Of a stretch of DNA of 64,000 nt, positions 1 through 7,680 are shown in pieces. The DNA is taken from assembly GCF_000716715.1 (NCBI RefSeq), contig NZ_JNYJ01000030.1:1-64000 (forward strand). The letters run 5' to 3'. The DNA is from Dactylosporangium aurantiacum. GTDB lineage: Bacteria; Actinomycetota; Actinomycetes; Mycobacteriales; Micromonosporaceae. Numbering within the stretch: position 1 is the stretch's first letter; every line of letters begins with the position of its first letter. Position numbers and translations under genes: made by a program. The notes under the pieces were generated by a model. It made no database searches. It saw only the letters and a program-made list of their open reading frames with translations, and was not told the origin of the DNA.

Positions 1-1
1 G

Positions 2-562
2 TCCGTCGACGGTTACGACCCGGCCCGCGGCGCCGCGTTCACCAGCTACGCCATCCCGATGATCGTCGGCGAGCTGAAGCGGCACTTCCGCGACAAGGGT
101 TGGGACGTGCGCGTGCCCCGCCGCCTGCAGGAGCTGCGCCTGGAGATCTCGAAGATCTCCGGCGACCTCGCGCAGCAGCTGGGGCGCTCCCCGACGGTCG
201 CCGACCTGGCCGCCCGCCTCGGGGTCAGCGAGGAGGACGTCATCGAGGGCATCGAGTCGGGTCACGCCTACCGGGCCCTGTCCATCAACGCCCCGGCCAG
301 CGGCGACGAGGCGGGCGTCGAGCTCGCCGACCTCCTCGGCGGCGTCGACCGCGACCTGGAGGCCGTCGACGACCGGGAGTCGCTGCGGCCGCTGATCGCC
401 GAGCTGCCCGAGCGCGAACAGCGGATCATCGCGATGCGGTTCTTCGGCAACCTGACGCAGACGCAGATCGCCGACCGGCTCGGCATCTCGCAGATGCACG
501 TCTCCCGGCTGCTCGGCCACGCCCTCACCCACCTGCGCGGTGCCCTCGTGGCCCCGCTGTAG
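2..562 (+). CDS. RNA polymerase sigma factor, SigB/SigF/SigG type (5' partial)
   Basis: The gene enters from the left edge, so its start lies outside the window; the frame is open from base 2. It directs RNA polymerase to alternative, usually stress or developmental, promoters. The visible part begins inside region 2 (FTSYAIPMIVGELKRHFRD, then VRVPRRLQEL), the signature of the SigB/SigF branch. It continues through region 3 (PTVADLAARLGVSEEDV) to a region 4 helix-turn-helix near the C-terminus (LTQTQIADRLGISQMHVSRL). The stop is only 4 bases from the end of the convergent phosphoesterase gene. No anti-sigma factor is visible in the window, so its regulation cannot be judged. Confidence 0.93.
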   Translation, partial: SVDGYDPARGAAFTSYAIPMIVGELKRHFRDKGWDVRVPRRLQELRLEISKISGDLAQQLGRSPTVADLAARLGVSEEDVIEGIESGHAYRALSINAPASGDEAGVELADLLGGVDRDLEAVDDRESLRPLIAELPEREQRIIAMRFFGNLTQTQIADRLGISQMHVSRLLGHALTHLRGALVAPL

Positions 563-566
563 GGGG

Positions 567-1313
567 CTACGCCGGGGCGAGGACCGACGACAGCTGGTAC
601 ACGTTGTACGCCTGCTTGATCACCGGGTGGGCGACGTTGCGGACGGGCACGCCGCCCGGCGTCGTGCCCCGCTCCGAGCCGGCGTGCGCGTGCCCGTGCA
701 CCGCGAGCCCCACCCCGGGCGTGGCGTCGATCGCCTGCGCCAGCAGGTACGAGCCGAGGAACGGGTAGATCTCCAGCGGCTCGCCGAGCAGCGTCTCCGG
801 CACCGGCGAGTAGTGCGTCAACGCGATCCGCACGTCGCACTCCAGCTCCGCGAGGGCCACCCCGAACCGTTCGGCCAGCTCGCGGCTGTGCCGGGTGAAC
901 GCCTTCATCTCCGGCTCGCCGAACTCGCTGGCGCACGCGCCGGCGAACCCGCCGCCGAACCCCTTCGTCCCGGCGACGCCGACGCGGACGTCACCGACGT
1001 GCAGGACGGTGCCGGTGCACTCCAGCACGGTGATGCCCACGTCCTGCAGTACCTTCGTGACCTCCGCCTGCTGGTCGCAGTGATAGTCGTGGTTGCCGAG
1101 GATCGCGATCACCGGTACCGCGAGACCGCCGAACTCCTGGGCCACGCACCGCGCCTCGTCGGCCGTGCCGTGCCGGGTCAGGTCGCCGGCGAGCAGCAGC
1201 AGGTCCGCCTTGCCGTCCAGGTGCTCCAGCGCCGGGCGGTACCGGCCGAGGACGTCGGCGTCGAGATGGACGTCGCCGACCGCGGCGACCCTCACGCAAC
1301 CTTCGGCCGTCAT
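567..1313 (-). CDS. Calcineurin-like metallophosphoesterase
   Basis: A 248-aa predicted cytoplasmic phosphoesterase with a two-metal active site. All family motifs are present in order: GDVHLD near residue 13, AGDLTRHG near 42, GNHDYH near 72, and a C-terminal VHGHAHAG. The substrate cannot be read from the sequence; relatives hydrolyse nucleotides, phosphoproteins or phospholipids. The ATG overlaps the stop of the upstream BON-like gene as ATGA, so the two are probably translationally coupled. An AGGAG-like ribosome site just upstream supports this start. Confidence 0.88.
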   Translation of the reverse strand: MTAEGCVRVAAVGDVHLDADVLGRYRPALEHLDGKADLLLLAGDLTRHGTADEARCVAQEFGGLAVPVIAILGNHDYHCDQQAEVTKVLQDVGITVLECTGTVLHVGDVRVGVAGTKGFGGGFAGACASEFGEPEMKAFTRHSRELAERFGVALAELECDVRIALTHYSPVPETLLGEPLEIYPFLGSYLLAQAIDATPGVGLAVHGHAHAGSERGTTPGGVPVRNVAHPVIKQAYNVYQLSSVLAPA

Positions 1314-1555
1314 AGCTCCTCCACGTCTTGCGGCTCGTGGACCCGGGTGAGCCCGATGTTGCAGTGCACGGGCAGCTCGGGGAACGCCTCGGCGATCACC
1401 TGGCAGATCAGGTCGCGGCGGTCGGCGCTCTCGACCTCGCCGACGAGGCTGACCCCGTCCTCGGTGCGGACCACCCGGATGCCCTGCTCCGCGATGCGCT
1501 CGTCCTCGATGAGCAGCTGGTGCAGCTCGCTCTCGACGTGCTGGTCAATGATCAT
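1310..1555 (-). CDS. Small BON-domain-like protein
   Basis: An 81-aa protein without signal peptide or membrane segment. The central part (IRVVRTEDGVSLVGEVES, then a helix ending around VIAEAF) has the beta-alpha-beta pattern and conserved glycine of BON domains, which bind membranes or small ligands. It lies between the nucleotidyltransferase-like gene and the phosphoesterase, overlapping the latter by four bases and so probably coupled to it. Assignment rests on pattern only; a conserved hypothetical protein is the safe alternative. Confidence 0.6.
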   Translation of the reverse strand: MIIDQHVESELHQLLIEDERIAEQGIRVVRTEDGVSLVGEVESADRRDLICQVIAEAFPELPVHCNIGLTRVHEPQDVEEL

Positions 1556-1565
1556 GCGGGCCTTC

Positions 1566-2153
1566 TCACAGGGAAGCGGCGAGCGCGCTGGTCTCGTCCA
1601 GCGACATGACGCCGAGGCGGTCGATCAAGAACAGGAAAGCATGCGCGTACGGCGAGTGTGCCGTTTCCCGGTAGACGCGGGGCCAGTCGATCTGCTCCCG
1701 CAGCGACCGCGCGACCGGCAGCCCGCGGGCGTAGTCGCAGTAGTGCGCCGACCAGGTCAGCACCTTGTGGATCATCAGCTCGGTCGCCGACAGCACCGGC
1801 ATGTGGCAGGCGTTGACGGCGATCACGTCGGTGTCGGCCAGGGTCGCGTCGGTGACCGGCCGCTGCACCGGGCAGAAGATGAAGTCGATCAGGTTGTCCT
1901 CGTCGAACGCCTTGACCAGCCACCCCTCGGGCGGCACCTCGCCGCGGAACCCGACCTCCGACAGGGCGGTCAGGACCCGTTCTGCGTCCTCGGCCTTGAT
2001 GAGGAAGTCGATGTCATGGTCGACGGATTCGCCGCCGCGGGCGTAGACCGCGAAACTGCCGGCCAGGCAGAACGGGATGCCCGAGTCCTTCAAGTGGTAC
2101 GCGGCGCGCTTCAGCGTGGCGATGAGTGGCTGCCTGTCCTCCGGAACTGCCAT
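1566..2153 (-). CDS. Nucleotidyltransferase-fold protein
   Basis: A 195-aa protein with the minimal nucleotidyltransferase fold: a Gly-Ser motif (FCLAGSFAVYARG, about residues 28-40) followed by DHDIDFLI with the metal-binding aspartates. This resembles stand-alone nucleotidyltransferase proteins related to AbiEii and MNT families. The rest is helical and has no second recognisable domain. No antitoxin-like gene is adjacent, so a toxin role is not supported. It is first in a same-strand run with the BON-like and phosphoesterase genes. Confidence 0.65.
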   Translation of the reverse strand: MAVPEDRQPLIATLKRAAYHLKDSGIPFCLAGSFAVYARGGESVDHDIDFLIKAEDAERVLTALSEVGFRGEVPPEGWLVKAFDEDNLIDFIFCPVQRPVTDATLADTDVIAVNACHMPVLSATELMIHKVLTWSAHYCDYARGLPVARSLREQIDWPRVYRETAHSPYAHAFLFLIDRLGVMSLDETSALAASL

Positions 2154-2175
2154 GAACAGTGGCTTACCCGTCAGG

Positions 2176-2550
2176 TCATTCCGTCACACGCACCGATTGC
2201 GGCAGCCGGGGGAAGAGTTCGGTCTCCTCCTCCTGCACGTGTTCCCGCACCGCCTCCAGCAGCGCCGCGAGCAGCACCTCGAACGCCGGATCCACGTCGT
2301 TGGGCTCGGCCAGCCGGGCCATGAGGTCGTCGATGCGGCGGTGCTCGGCGGCCTCGTACTCGGCCAGCGCCGCCGGAAGGTGCGGGTGCAGCAGCCGCTC
2401 CTCGGTCGCGGTGTGCGCGGCCAGCACGGTGACCGCGGCGTCGAGGGCGGCCCGGCGCGCGTCCGGCGACCGCGCCGTCTCGATGTCGGCGAACAGCGAC
2501 TCGATCCGGCGGTGTTCGGCGACGAGCAGGTCGACGAGGTCCTGCTCCAT
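2176..2550 (-). CDS. Hemerythrin-like (HHE domain) protein
   Basis: A 124-aa four-helix protein with the HHE metal-ligand pattern: His13, His46 with Glu50 (HTATEE), His70 (EHRRID) and His104 with Glu108 (HVQEEE). Such proteins bind a di-iron centre and sense or carry O2, NO or redox signals. It is soluble, with no extra domain. It is separated by 22 bases from the nucleotidyltransferase-like gene and may share its transcript. The nitric oxide synthase about 3 kb away makes NO sensing conceivable, but nothing in the sequence shows it. Confidence 0.85.
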   Translation of the reverse strand: MEQDLVDLLVAEHRRIESLFADIETARSPDARRAALDAAVTVLAAHTATEERLLHPHLPAALAEYEAAEHRRIDDLMARLAEPNDVDPAFEVLLAALLEAVREHVQEEETELFPRLPQSVRVTE

Positions 2551-2692
2551 GGTCAGCTCCCCAGGTTCCGCGGCTCGGGCATGCGTTGGCGTACCCGGCG
2601 TGCCACCCGGCTAACCGTCACCCAGCAGACTTGATCGATATGCGGCGTGTCGGCCTTCCGTGGCGTTGGCACGTGTGTTCGAATAATCCCTC

Positions 2693-2908
2693 ATGGAGCG
2701 AAGGAAGCACTGGTGGAACGGCGCCTGGGGGCGGCTCGCCCGCCGCGACGTGTACCTGTTCGAGGACGCCGGTCACTGGTGGGTCGAGTCGCGGGAGGGT
2801 GGCGCTGACGGGCGCTGCCGCACGTACGAGTTCGACGCCGAGGAGCCCGCCATGGACTGCGTGTCCGGCCTGCTCGCCCAGCCCGGCGATTGGCGCGAGC
2901 TGCACTGA
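2693..2908 (+). CDS. Small conserved-looking protein of unknown function
   Basis: A 71-aa Trp-rich protein (HWWNGAWGRL near the N-terminus, HWWVESREGG in the middle). I do not recognise a family. An AATAAT -10-like hexamer at 2682-2687 ends five bases before the ATG and there is no ribosome binding site, so a leaderless transcript is likely. It is divergent from the hemerythrin gene and ends before the arginine operon promoter. Base composition matches real genes here. Confidence 0.6.
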   Translation: MERRKHWWNGAWGRLARRDVYLFEDAGHWWVESREGGADGRCRTYEFDAEEPAMDCVSGLLAQPGDWRELH

Positions 2909-3064
2909 GCGGGCCCGGCCGGCGACCGGTGGCCGGCGGGGTGCCCGGTGGACGACCGGCGCGCAACGAATCGCTGCCCGCCGGCCGTACCGCACAAGGA
3001 ACACGCGGCAAGAAGCAGCTTTCCGCAATGGAACGCCGGGCGCGCCGCCCTTAGGTTTGACCGC

Positions 3065-3856
3065 ATGAGCCGTCGCTACCTGATGTGTCGACCGACATAT
3101 TTCGCCGTTGACTACGCGATCAACCCCTGGATGGACCCGACCGCGCCCGTCGACGCCGACCTCGCCGTCGCGCAGTGGACCCGGCTGTACGAGCTCTACC
3201 TGTCCCTCGGCCACACCGTCGACCTCATCGACCCGATCCCGGGCCTGCCCGACATGGTGTTCGCCGCCAACGGCGCCACGGTCGTGGACGGCACCGTCTA
3301 CGGCGCGCAGTTCCGCCACCCGGAGCGCGCCGACGAGGGCCCCGCGTACCTGGCCTGGTTCGAGCGCAACGGCTTCACCGTCCACGCGCCGAAGAGCGTC
3401 AACGAGGGCGAGGGCGACCTCCTGCTCGCCGGCGGCCACCTGCTGGCCGGCACCGGCCTGCGCACCGAGCTGGCCGCGCACGCCGAGGCCCAGGAGCTCT
3501 TCGGCCGGCCGGTGATCACCCTGCAGCTCGTCGACCCGCGCTACTACCACCTCGACACCGCGCTGACCGTGCTGTCGCAGGACAACGTCGCGTACTACCC
3601 GGGCGCGTTCTCGCCCGGCAGCCAGGCGGTGCTGCGCCGGCTGTACCCCGACGGGGTCATCGCCACCGCCGCCGATGCCGCCGTCCTCGGCCTGAACGCC
3701 GTCAGCGACGGCCACCGGGTCGTCCTGCCGTCCGCCGCCACCCGCCTCGCCGCGGAGCTAGCGTCGAAGGGGTTCCAACCGGTGCCGGTCGACGTGTCCG
3801 AACTGCACAAGGCCGGTGGCGGACCGAAGTGCTGCACGCTGGAGGTGCGCTCATGA
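3065..3856 (+). CDS. ddaH: Dimethylargininase / arginine dihydrolase-type guanidino hydrolase
   Basis: A 263-aa guanidine-modifying enzyme. Motifs are MCRPTYFAVDY-INPWM at the N-terminus (Asn20), PDMVFAAN (Asn69), NEGEGD (113-118), YYHLDT with catalytic His162, and a C-terminal GGPKCCTLE with nucleophile Cys256. Databases usually call this dimethylargininase (ADMA to citrulline plus dimethylamine). The INPWM and PDMVFxAN motifs recall cyanobacterial arginine dihydrolase ArgZ/AgrE, which turns arginine directly into ornithine, CO2 and ammonia. The next gene, an ornithine aminotransferase overlapping as ATGA, favours ornithine as product. The start at MSRRYLM was chosen because an upstream in-frame ATG would add 39 residues unlike the family. 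Confidence 0.85.
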   Translation: MSRRYLMCRPTYFAVDYAINPWMDPTAPVDADLAVAQWTRLYELYLSLGHTVDLIDPIPGLPDMVFAANGATVVDGTVYGAQFRHPERADEGPAYLAWFERNGFTVHAPKSVNEGEGDLLLAGGHLLAGTGLRTELAAHAEAQELFGRPVITLQLVDPRYYHLDTALTVLSQDNVAYYPGAFSPGSQAVLRRLYPDGVIATAADAAVLGLNAVSDGHRVVLPSAATRLAAELASKGFQPVPVDVSELHKAGGGPKCCTLEVRS

Positions 3857-5064
3857 CCACCGCCCTGGACGGCCTCACCGGGCCCGCCATCGCGCTCGCG
3901 GAACGCTGGACCGCGCACAACTACCACCCGCTGCCGGTCGTCATCGCCTCCGGTGAGGGTGCCTGGGTCACCGACGTCGACGGCCGCCGCTACCTGGACT
4001 GCCTGGCCGGCTACTCCGCGCTCAACTTCGGTCACCGCCACCCCGACCTCATCGCCGCCGCCCACGCCCAGCTGGACCAGGTGACGCTGACCAGCCGCGC
4101 GTTCCTGCACGACCAGTTCGGCCCGTTCTGCCAGGAGCTCGCCACGCTCTGCGGCAAGGACCTCGTCCTGCCCATGAACACCGGCGCCGAGGCGGTCGAG
4201 ACCGCGATCAAGGTGGCTCGCAAGTGGGGCTACAAGGTCAAGGGCGTCCCCGACGGCCAGGCCACCATCGTCGTGGCCGCCGACAACTTCCACGGCCGCA
4301 CCACCACGATCATCAGCTTCTCCACCGACCCCGACGCCCGCGCCGACTACGGCCCGTACACCCCCGGGTTCCGGATCGTGCCGTACGGCGACCTGGCCGC
4401 GCTCGCCGGCGCCATCGACGACACCACCGTCGCCGTGCTCATCGAACCCATCCAGGGTGAGGCCGGCGTGCTCGTCCCGCCGGCCGGCTACCTGGCCGGG
4501 GTGCGGGAGCTGTGCACCGCCACCAACGTCCTGTTCGTCGCCGACGAGGTCCAGTCCGGCCTCGGCCGCACCGGCGCCACGTTCGCCTGCGGCGACGTCG
4601 TCCCCGACGTGTACGTCCTGGGCAAGGCGCTCGGCGGCGGCATCGTGCCGGTCTCCGCGATCGCCGCGAACCGCGACGTCCTCGGCGTGCTGCGCCCCGG
4701 CGAGCACGGCTCCACGTTCGGCGGCAACCCCCTCGCGTGCGCCGTCGCCCGCGCCGTCATCGCCCTGCTCAATACCGGCGAGCCGCAGGCCAACGCGCGG
4801 CGGGTCGGCGCGTACCTGCACGAGCGGCTCGACACCCTCGTGGGCCACGGCCTCACCGCCGTGCGCGGCCGCGGCCTGTGGGCCGGCATCGACATCGACC
4901 CCGCGCTGATGACCGGCCGGCAGGCCTGCGAGGCGCTGCTGGCCCAGGGCGTCCTGGCGAAGGACACCCACGGCTCGACGCTCCGCCTGGCGCCGCCCCT
5001 GCTGGTGACCGAGCGGGACATCGACGTCGCGGTGGACGCGCTGACGGTGGTGCTGAAGGGCTGA
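3853..5064 (+). CDS. rocD: Ornithine aminotransferase
   Basis: A 403-aa class III PLP-dependent aminotransferase that moves the delta-amino group of ornithine to 2-oxoglutarate, giving glutamate semialdehyde and glutamate. Visible features are NTGAEAVETAIKVARKWGY, the aspartate motif VADEVQSGLGRTG, the PLP lysine in YVLGKALGGG (Lys258), and GSTFGGNPLACAVA, all typical of RocD. The ATG overlaps the stop of the guanidino hydrolase gene by four bases, so the pair forms an arginine to ornithine to glutamate route. A strong hairpin follows directly after the stop. Confidence 0.93.
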   Translation: MTTALDGLTGPAIALAERWTAHNYHPLPVVIASGEGAWVTDVDGRRYLDCLAGYSALNFGHRHPDLIAAAHAQLDQVTLTSRAFLHDQFGPFCQELATLCGKDLVLPMNTGAEAVETAIKVARKWGYKVKGVPDGQATIVVAADNFHGRTTTIISFSTDPDARADYGPYTPGFRIVPYGDLAALAGAIDDTTVAVLIEPIQGEAGVLVPPAGYLAGVRELCTATNVLFVADEVQSGLGRTGATFACGDVVPDVYVLGKALGGGIVPVSAIAANRDVLGVLRPGEHGSTFGGNPLACAVARAVIALLNTGEPQANARRVGAYLHERLDTLVGHGLTAVRGRGLWAGIDIDPALMTGRQACEALLAQGVLAKDTHGSTLRLAPPLLVTERDIDVAVDALTVVLKG

Positions 5065-5067
5065 GGC

Positions 5068-5177
5068 GCGGGGCGCAGGCGGTCGCCCCCCCACCTGCGC
5101 CCCGCAGTCCCAGGCCAGGGACCCGTGGCCGGCGGCCGCGGGTCCCTGGCCGCACACCCGCGGCCGGAGGCCGCGGG
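5068..5177. terminator. Three stacked hairpins between convergent rocD and nos
   Basis: Hairpin 1 has 12-bp arms at 5068-5079 and 5094-5105 and begins four bases after the rocD stop. Hairpin 2 has 13-bp arms at 5113-5125 and 5139-5151. Hairpin 3 has 9-bp arms at 5157-5165 and 5169-5177 with a 3-base loop, directly after the nos stop on the other strand. No T-tract follows, which is normal for actinobacterial terminators. Together they should insulate the two convergent arginine genes. Confidence 0.75.
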
Positions 5178-5179
5178 TC

Positions 5180-6466
5180 TCAGTCGCGCTGGAGCAACCG
5201 GCCGAGCCAGCCCCGGCGCCGGGACAGCGCGGCCGGTGCCGGCTCGTGGAACGGGCACGACGCCGGCTCGTCCGGCACCCGCGGCACGACGGGGGAGCGG
5301 CCCCGGCGGCCGAGCTCACGGGCGTCGCTGTCCAGGTAGAAGGCGGGCCGCTGGTCCGCCTCGTGGTAGTACCGGTGGAACACGCCGGTCGTGGCGCCGC
5401 TCATCGGCGGCACGATCCAGGTCCAGTCGGCCGGGGTCGGCCGGCCGGCGCGTTCCTCGCTGGCGACGTGCGCGAGGAACCGTTCCGACTCGCTGTGATG
5501 GTCGCTGATGCGGGCGCCGGCCTGGTCGAAGGACCACAGCACGGCCCGGTTGAGCTCCAGCAGGGCGGTGTCGCGCCACAGCGACCGTTCGGTGCTGGTG
5601 TCCAGGCCCATCCGTTCGGCGATGACCGGCAGCAGGTTGTAGCGGTCGGTGTCGGCGAGGTTGCGGGCGCCGATCTCGGTGCCCAGGTACCAGCCGTTGA
5701 ACGGGGCCAGGGGGTAGTCGACCCCGCCGATGGTGAGCCGCATGTTGGCGATGGCGGGCACGGCGTGCCAGCGCAGGCCGAGCTCGGCGAACCAGCGCAG
5801 CGTCGGGTGCTCGATCGGCACCTCCCACACCGCGGTCTCGGGCAGGTCGTACAGGTTGACGTCGCCGCCGGGGCCTTCGATCGCGAGGGGAAGCACGTCG
5901 AAGGGGTTGTCGGGCTTGCCGCGCCAGCCGTACTGCTGCAGCGTCTCGGTGAACTGGGTGTAGCGGGGGTCGCCGACGACCGTGCCGGCGTGCGGGCCCT
6001 CGGTGTGGCGGTGCCCGGCGTACCGGATGAGCTGCTCGTTCCACAGCCGGGCGCCCTCCCGGCCGGGGACGTGCTGGGCGAAGACCGAGATGACGGGCCG
6101 GATCACGTTGCGTTCGCGCTGGCCGGCGAGGTGCAGGTGGCGCACGAGCTCCTCGAAGATCTCGTCGGGGGCGCTGACCTTGCGCAGGTCGCGCACGACG
6201 AGGCTGCGCCAGTACAGCCGGCCGATGCAGCGGCTCGCGTTGCGCCACGCCACCCGGCAGCCGAACACCAGCTCCGGGTACGTGTGGACGTACGTGCCCG
6301 TCTCGGCGACCTCGTCGCGGATCTGCGCGAGGCGCTCGCGCCCGTCGCCGCGCTGCGGGTGCTCCCGGTAGTACTGCCCGAGGAAGTCCTCGGCCTCCCG
6401 AAGATCCACCGGCAGGTGCGGATCCCACTGCTGACCTGGCGTGTCGCGGTACCCAGGCACGCTCAC
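5180..6466 (-). CDS. nos: Nitric oxide synthase, oxygenase domain only
   Basis: A 428-aa bacterial NOS that oxidises L-arginine to citrulline and NO, using reductases encoded elsewhere. The heme-thiolate cysteine lies in AWRNASRCIGR (Cys80), and the arginine-binding glutamate in NGWYLGTEIGARN, followed by the ADTDRYN block. There is no calmodulin or flavoprotein part. About 45 residues extend past the usual end and include a CPFH element and a basic tail. The GTG start has a GGGAGG ribosome site six bases away. No thaxtomin-type P450 or NRPS gene is nearby, so a role in stress protection or signalling is more likely than nitration of a natural product, by inference. Confidence 0.95.
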   Translation of the reverse strand: MSVPGYRDTPGQQWDPHLPVDLREAEDFLGQYYREHPQRGDGRERLAQIRDEVAETGTYVHTYPELVFGCRVAWRNASRCIGRLYWRSLVVRDLRKVSAPDEIFEELVRHLHLAGQRERNVIRPVISVFAQHVPGREGARLWNEQLIRYAGHRHTEGPHAGTVVGDPRYTQFTETLQQYGWRGKPDNPFDVLPLAIEGPGGDVNLYDLPETAVWEVPIEHPTLRWFAELGLRWHAVPAIANMRLTIGGVDYPLAPFNGWYLGTEIGARNLADTDRYNLLPVIAERMGLDTSTERSLWRDTALLELNRAVLWSFDQAGARISDHHSESERFLAHVASEERAGRPTPADWTWIVPPMSGATTGVFHRYYHEADQRPAFYLDSDARELGRRGRSPVVPRVPDEPASCPFHEPAPAALSRRRGWLGRLLQRD

Positions 6467-6549
6467 ACTGACCTCCCAACGCCGACGGGGGTTCCCTGGG
6501 GGCGGGTCCGACGCGGCAAGGAGTTCATGTTCGGCGTCTCACCCTGGCC

Positions 6550-6573
6550 AGAGTCGCACAACGTGTGCGCTCT
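6550..6573. promoter_or_regulatory. Inverted repeat upstream of nos
   Basis: CGCACA (6555-6560) and TGTGCG (6564-6569) form a perfect inverted repeat around ACG, extended outward by AGAG (6550-6553) and CTCT (6570-6573). It lies about 85-105 bases upstream of the nos start in a 206-base intergenic region. It could be an operator for nos; the binding protein is unknown. Confidence 0.45.
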
Positions 6574-6613
6574 GTGTCGGTGGGTCAGCGATGCAAGCTG
6601 CAAAACGGCAGAC

Positions 6614-6649
6614 GCACTCCGGCCGAACGGATGATGACGGCCGGAGTGC
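6614..6649 (-). terminator. Terminator of the sugar ABC operon
   Basis: Arms of 11 bp (6614-6624 and 6639-6649, GCACTCCGGCC type) with a 14-base loop lie 24 bases after the stop of the last permease gene on the minus strand. No T-run is present. Confidence 0.7.
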
Positions 6650-6672
6650 GCCACCCGGACGCGGTGTCCGTG

Positions 6673-7680
6673 CTAGCCGGACGCGACCCGCCGCAGCCTG
6701 GCCAGGTACGTCTGCGCCACGACCACCAGCGCGATGAACGCCCCGCTGATCACGGTCTGCCACGCCGAGGTGACCGTGCCGTCCTGGTTGATCAGGTTCT
6801 GGATCACCTGCAGCAGCAGCACCCCGGCGATCGTGCCGCCGAGCGTGCCGGCCCCGCCGGTGAGCAGGGTGCCGCCGATGACGACGGCGGCGATCGCGTC
6901 CAGCTCCATGCCGGTGCCCAGGACCGTGACGCCGGAGCCGAGCCGCGCCGCGTTGAGCGCCCCGGCCAGCCCGGCGAGGAGCCCGGACAGCACGTACACC
7001 CGGACCTGCGTCGCGCGGATCCGCACGCCCATCAGCCGGGCCGCGTCCTCGCTGCCGCCGATCGCGTACACGGACTGGCCGAAGCGGGTGCGGTAGAGCG
7101 TCACCATGCCGGCCGCGAACAGCACCACGACCAGGTAGACGGGGGACTTCACGCCGAGCAGCGCCCCCTGGCCGAAGTCCTTGAACGCCCCGGGGTCGAC
7201 CAGGTACGTGGTGCGGCCCTCGCCGGACAGGGCGAGCATGAGGCCCCGCGCGCCGAGCAGCCCGGCGAGGGTCACGATGAACGGCGCCAGCCGCGCGTAC
7301 GCGATGACCAGGCCCTGCACCAGGCCGAACAGCCCGCACACGGCGAGGGGCACGGCGAACGCGGCGGCGACGCCGTACCGCGACGCCCACGCGGCGAGGA
7401 CGCCGCCGAGCACGTAGAGCGAGCCGACGGACAGGTCGATCCCACCGGTGATGATCACGAAGGTCATGCCGAGGGCGATGAGGGCGGCCGGCGCGGCCGA
7501 GATGAGGATCGTGCCGGCGTTGTCGAGGCTGCGGAAGCTGTCGTAGGCGACGAGCCCCACGGCGAGCACGACACCGAGCACGGCGAGGGCGCCCTGCCGC
7601 TGGACGAGCTCGACGACCCGTTCGGTGCGCAGCGCCGCCGCCTCGGCCTTCGCGGTCCGCGGTGCGGCGACGAGCGTCAT
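6673..7680 (-). CDS. yjfF: Sugar ABC transporter permease, YjfF type
   Basis: A 335-aa inner-membrane permease of the ribose/galactofuranose (CUT2) class with about nine hydrophobic segments and the conserved GIDLSVGS loop near residue 80 and GGTLLTGGAGTL near the C-terminus. It is the last gene of an importer ordered as E. coli ytfQ-ytfR-ytfT-yjfF. Its ATG overlaps the ytfT stop as ATGA, which fixes the start. With YtfT it should form the transmembrane channel. Substrate by context is galactose, galactofuranose or a galactoside. Confidence 0.88.
   Translation of the reverse strand: MTLVAAPRTAKAEAAALRTERVVELVQRQGALAVLGVVLAVGLVAYDSFRSLDNAGTILISAAPAALIALGMTFVIITGGIDLSVGSLYVLGGVLAAWASRYGVAAAFAVPLAVCGLFGLVQGLVIAYARLAPFIVTLAGLLGARGLMLALSGEGRTTYLVDPGAFKDFGQGALLGVKSPVYLVVVLFAAGMVTLYRTRFGQSVYAIGGSEDAARLMGVRIRATQVRVYVLSGLLAGLAGALNAARLGSGVTVLGTGMELDAIAAVVIGGTLLTGGAGTLGGTIAGVLLLQVIQNLINQDGTVTSAWQTVISGAFIALVVVAQTYLARLRRVASG

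Noticed and set aside
5180..6466. Thaxtomin-like nitration pathway around NOS
   Set aside because: No TxtE-type P450 or NRPS genes are in the window.
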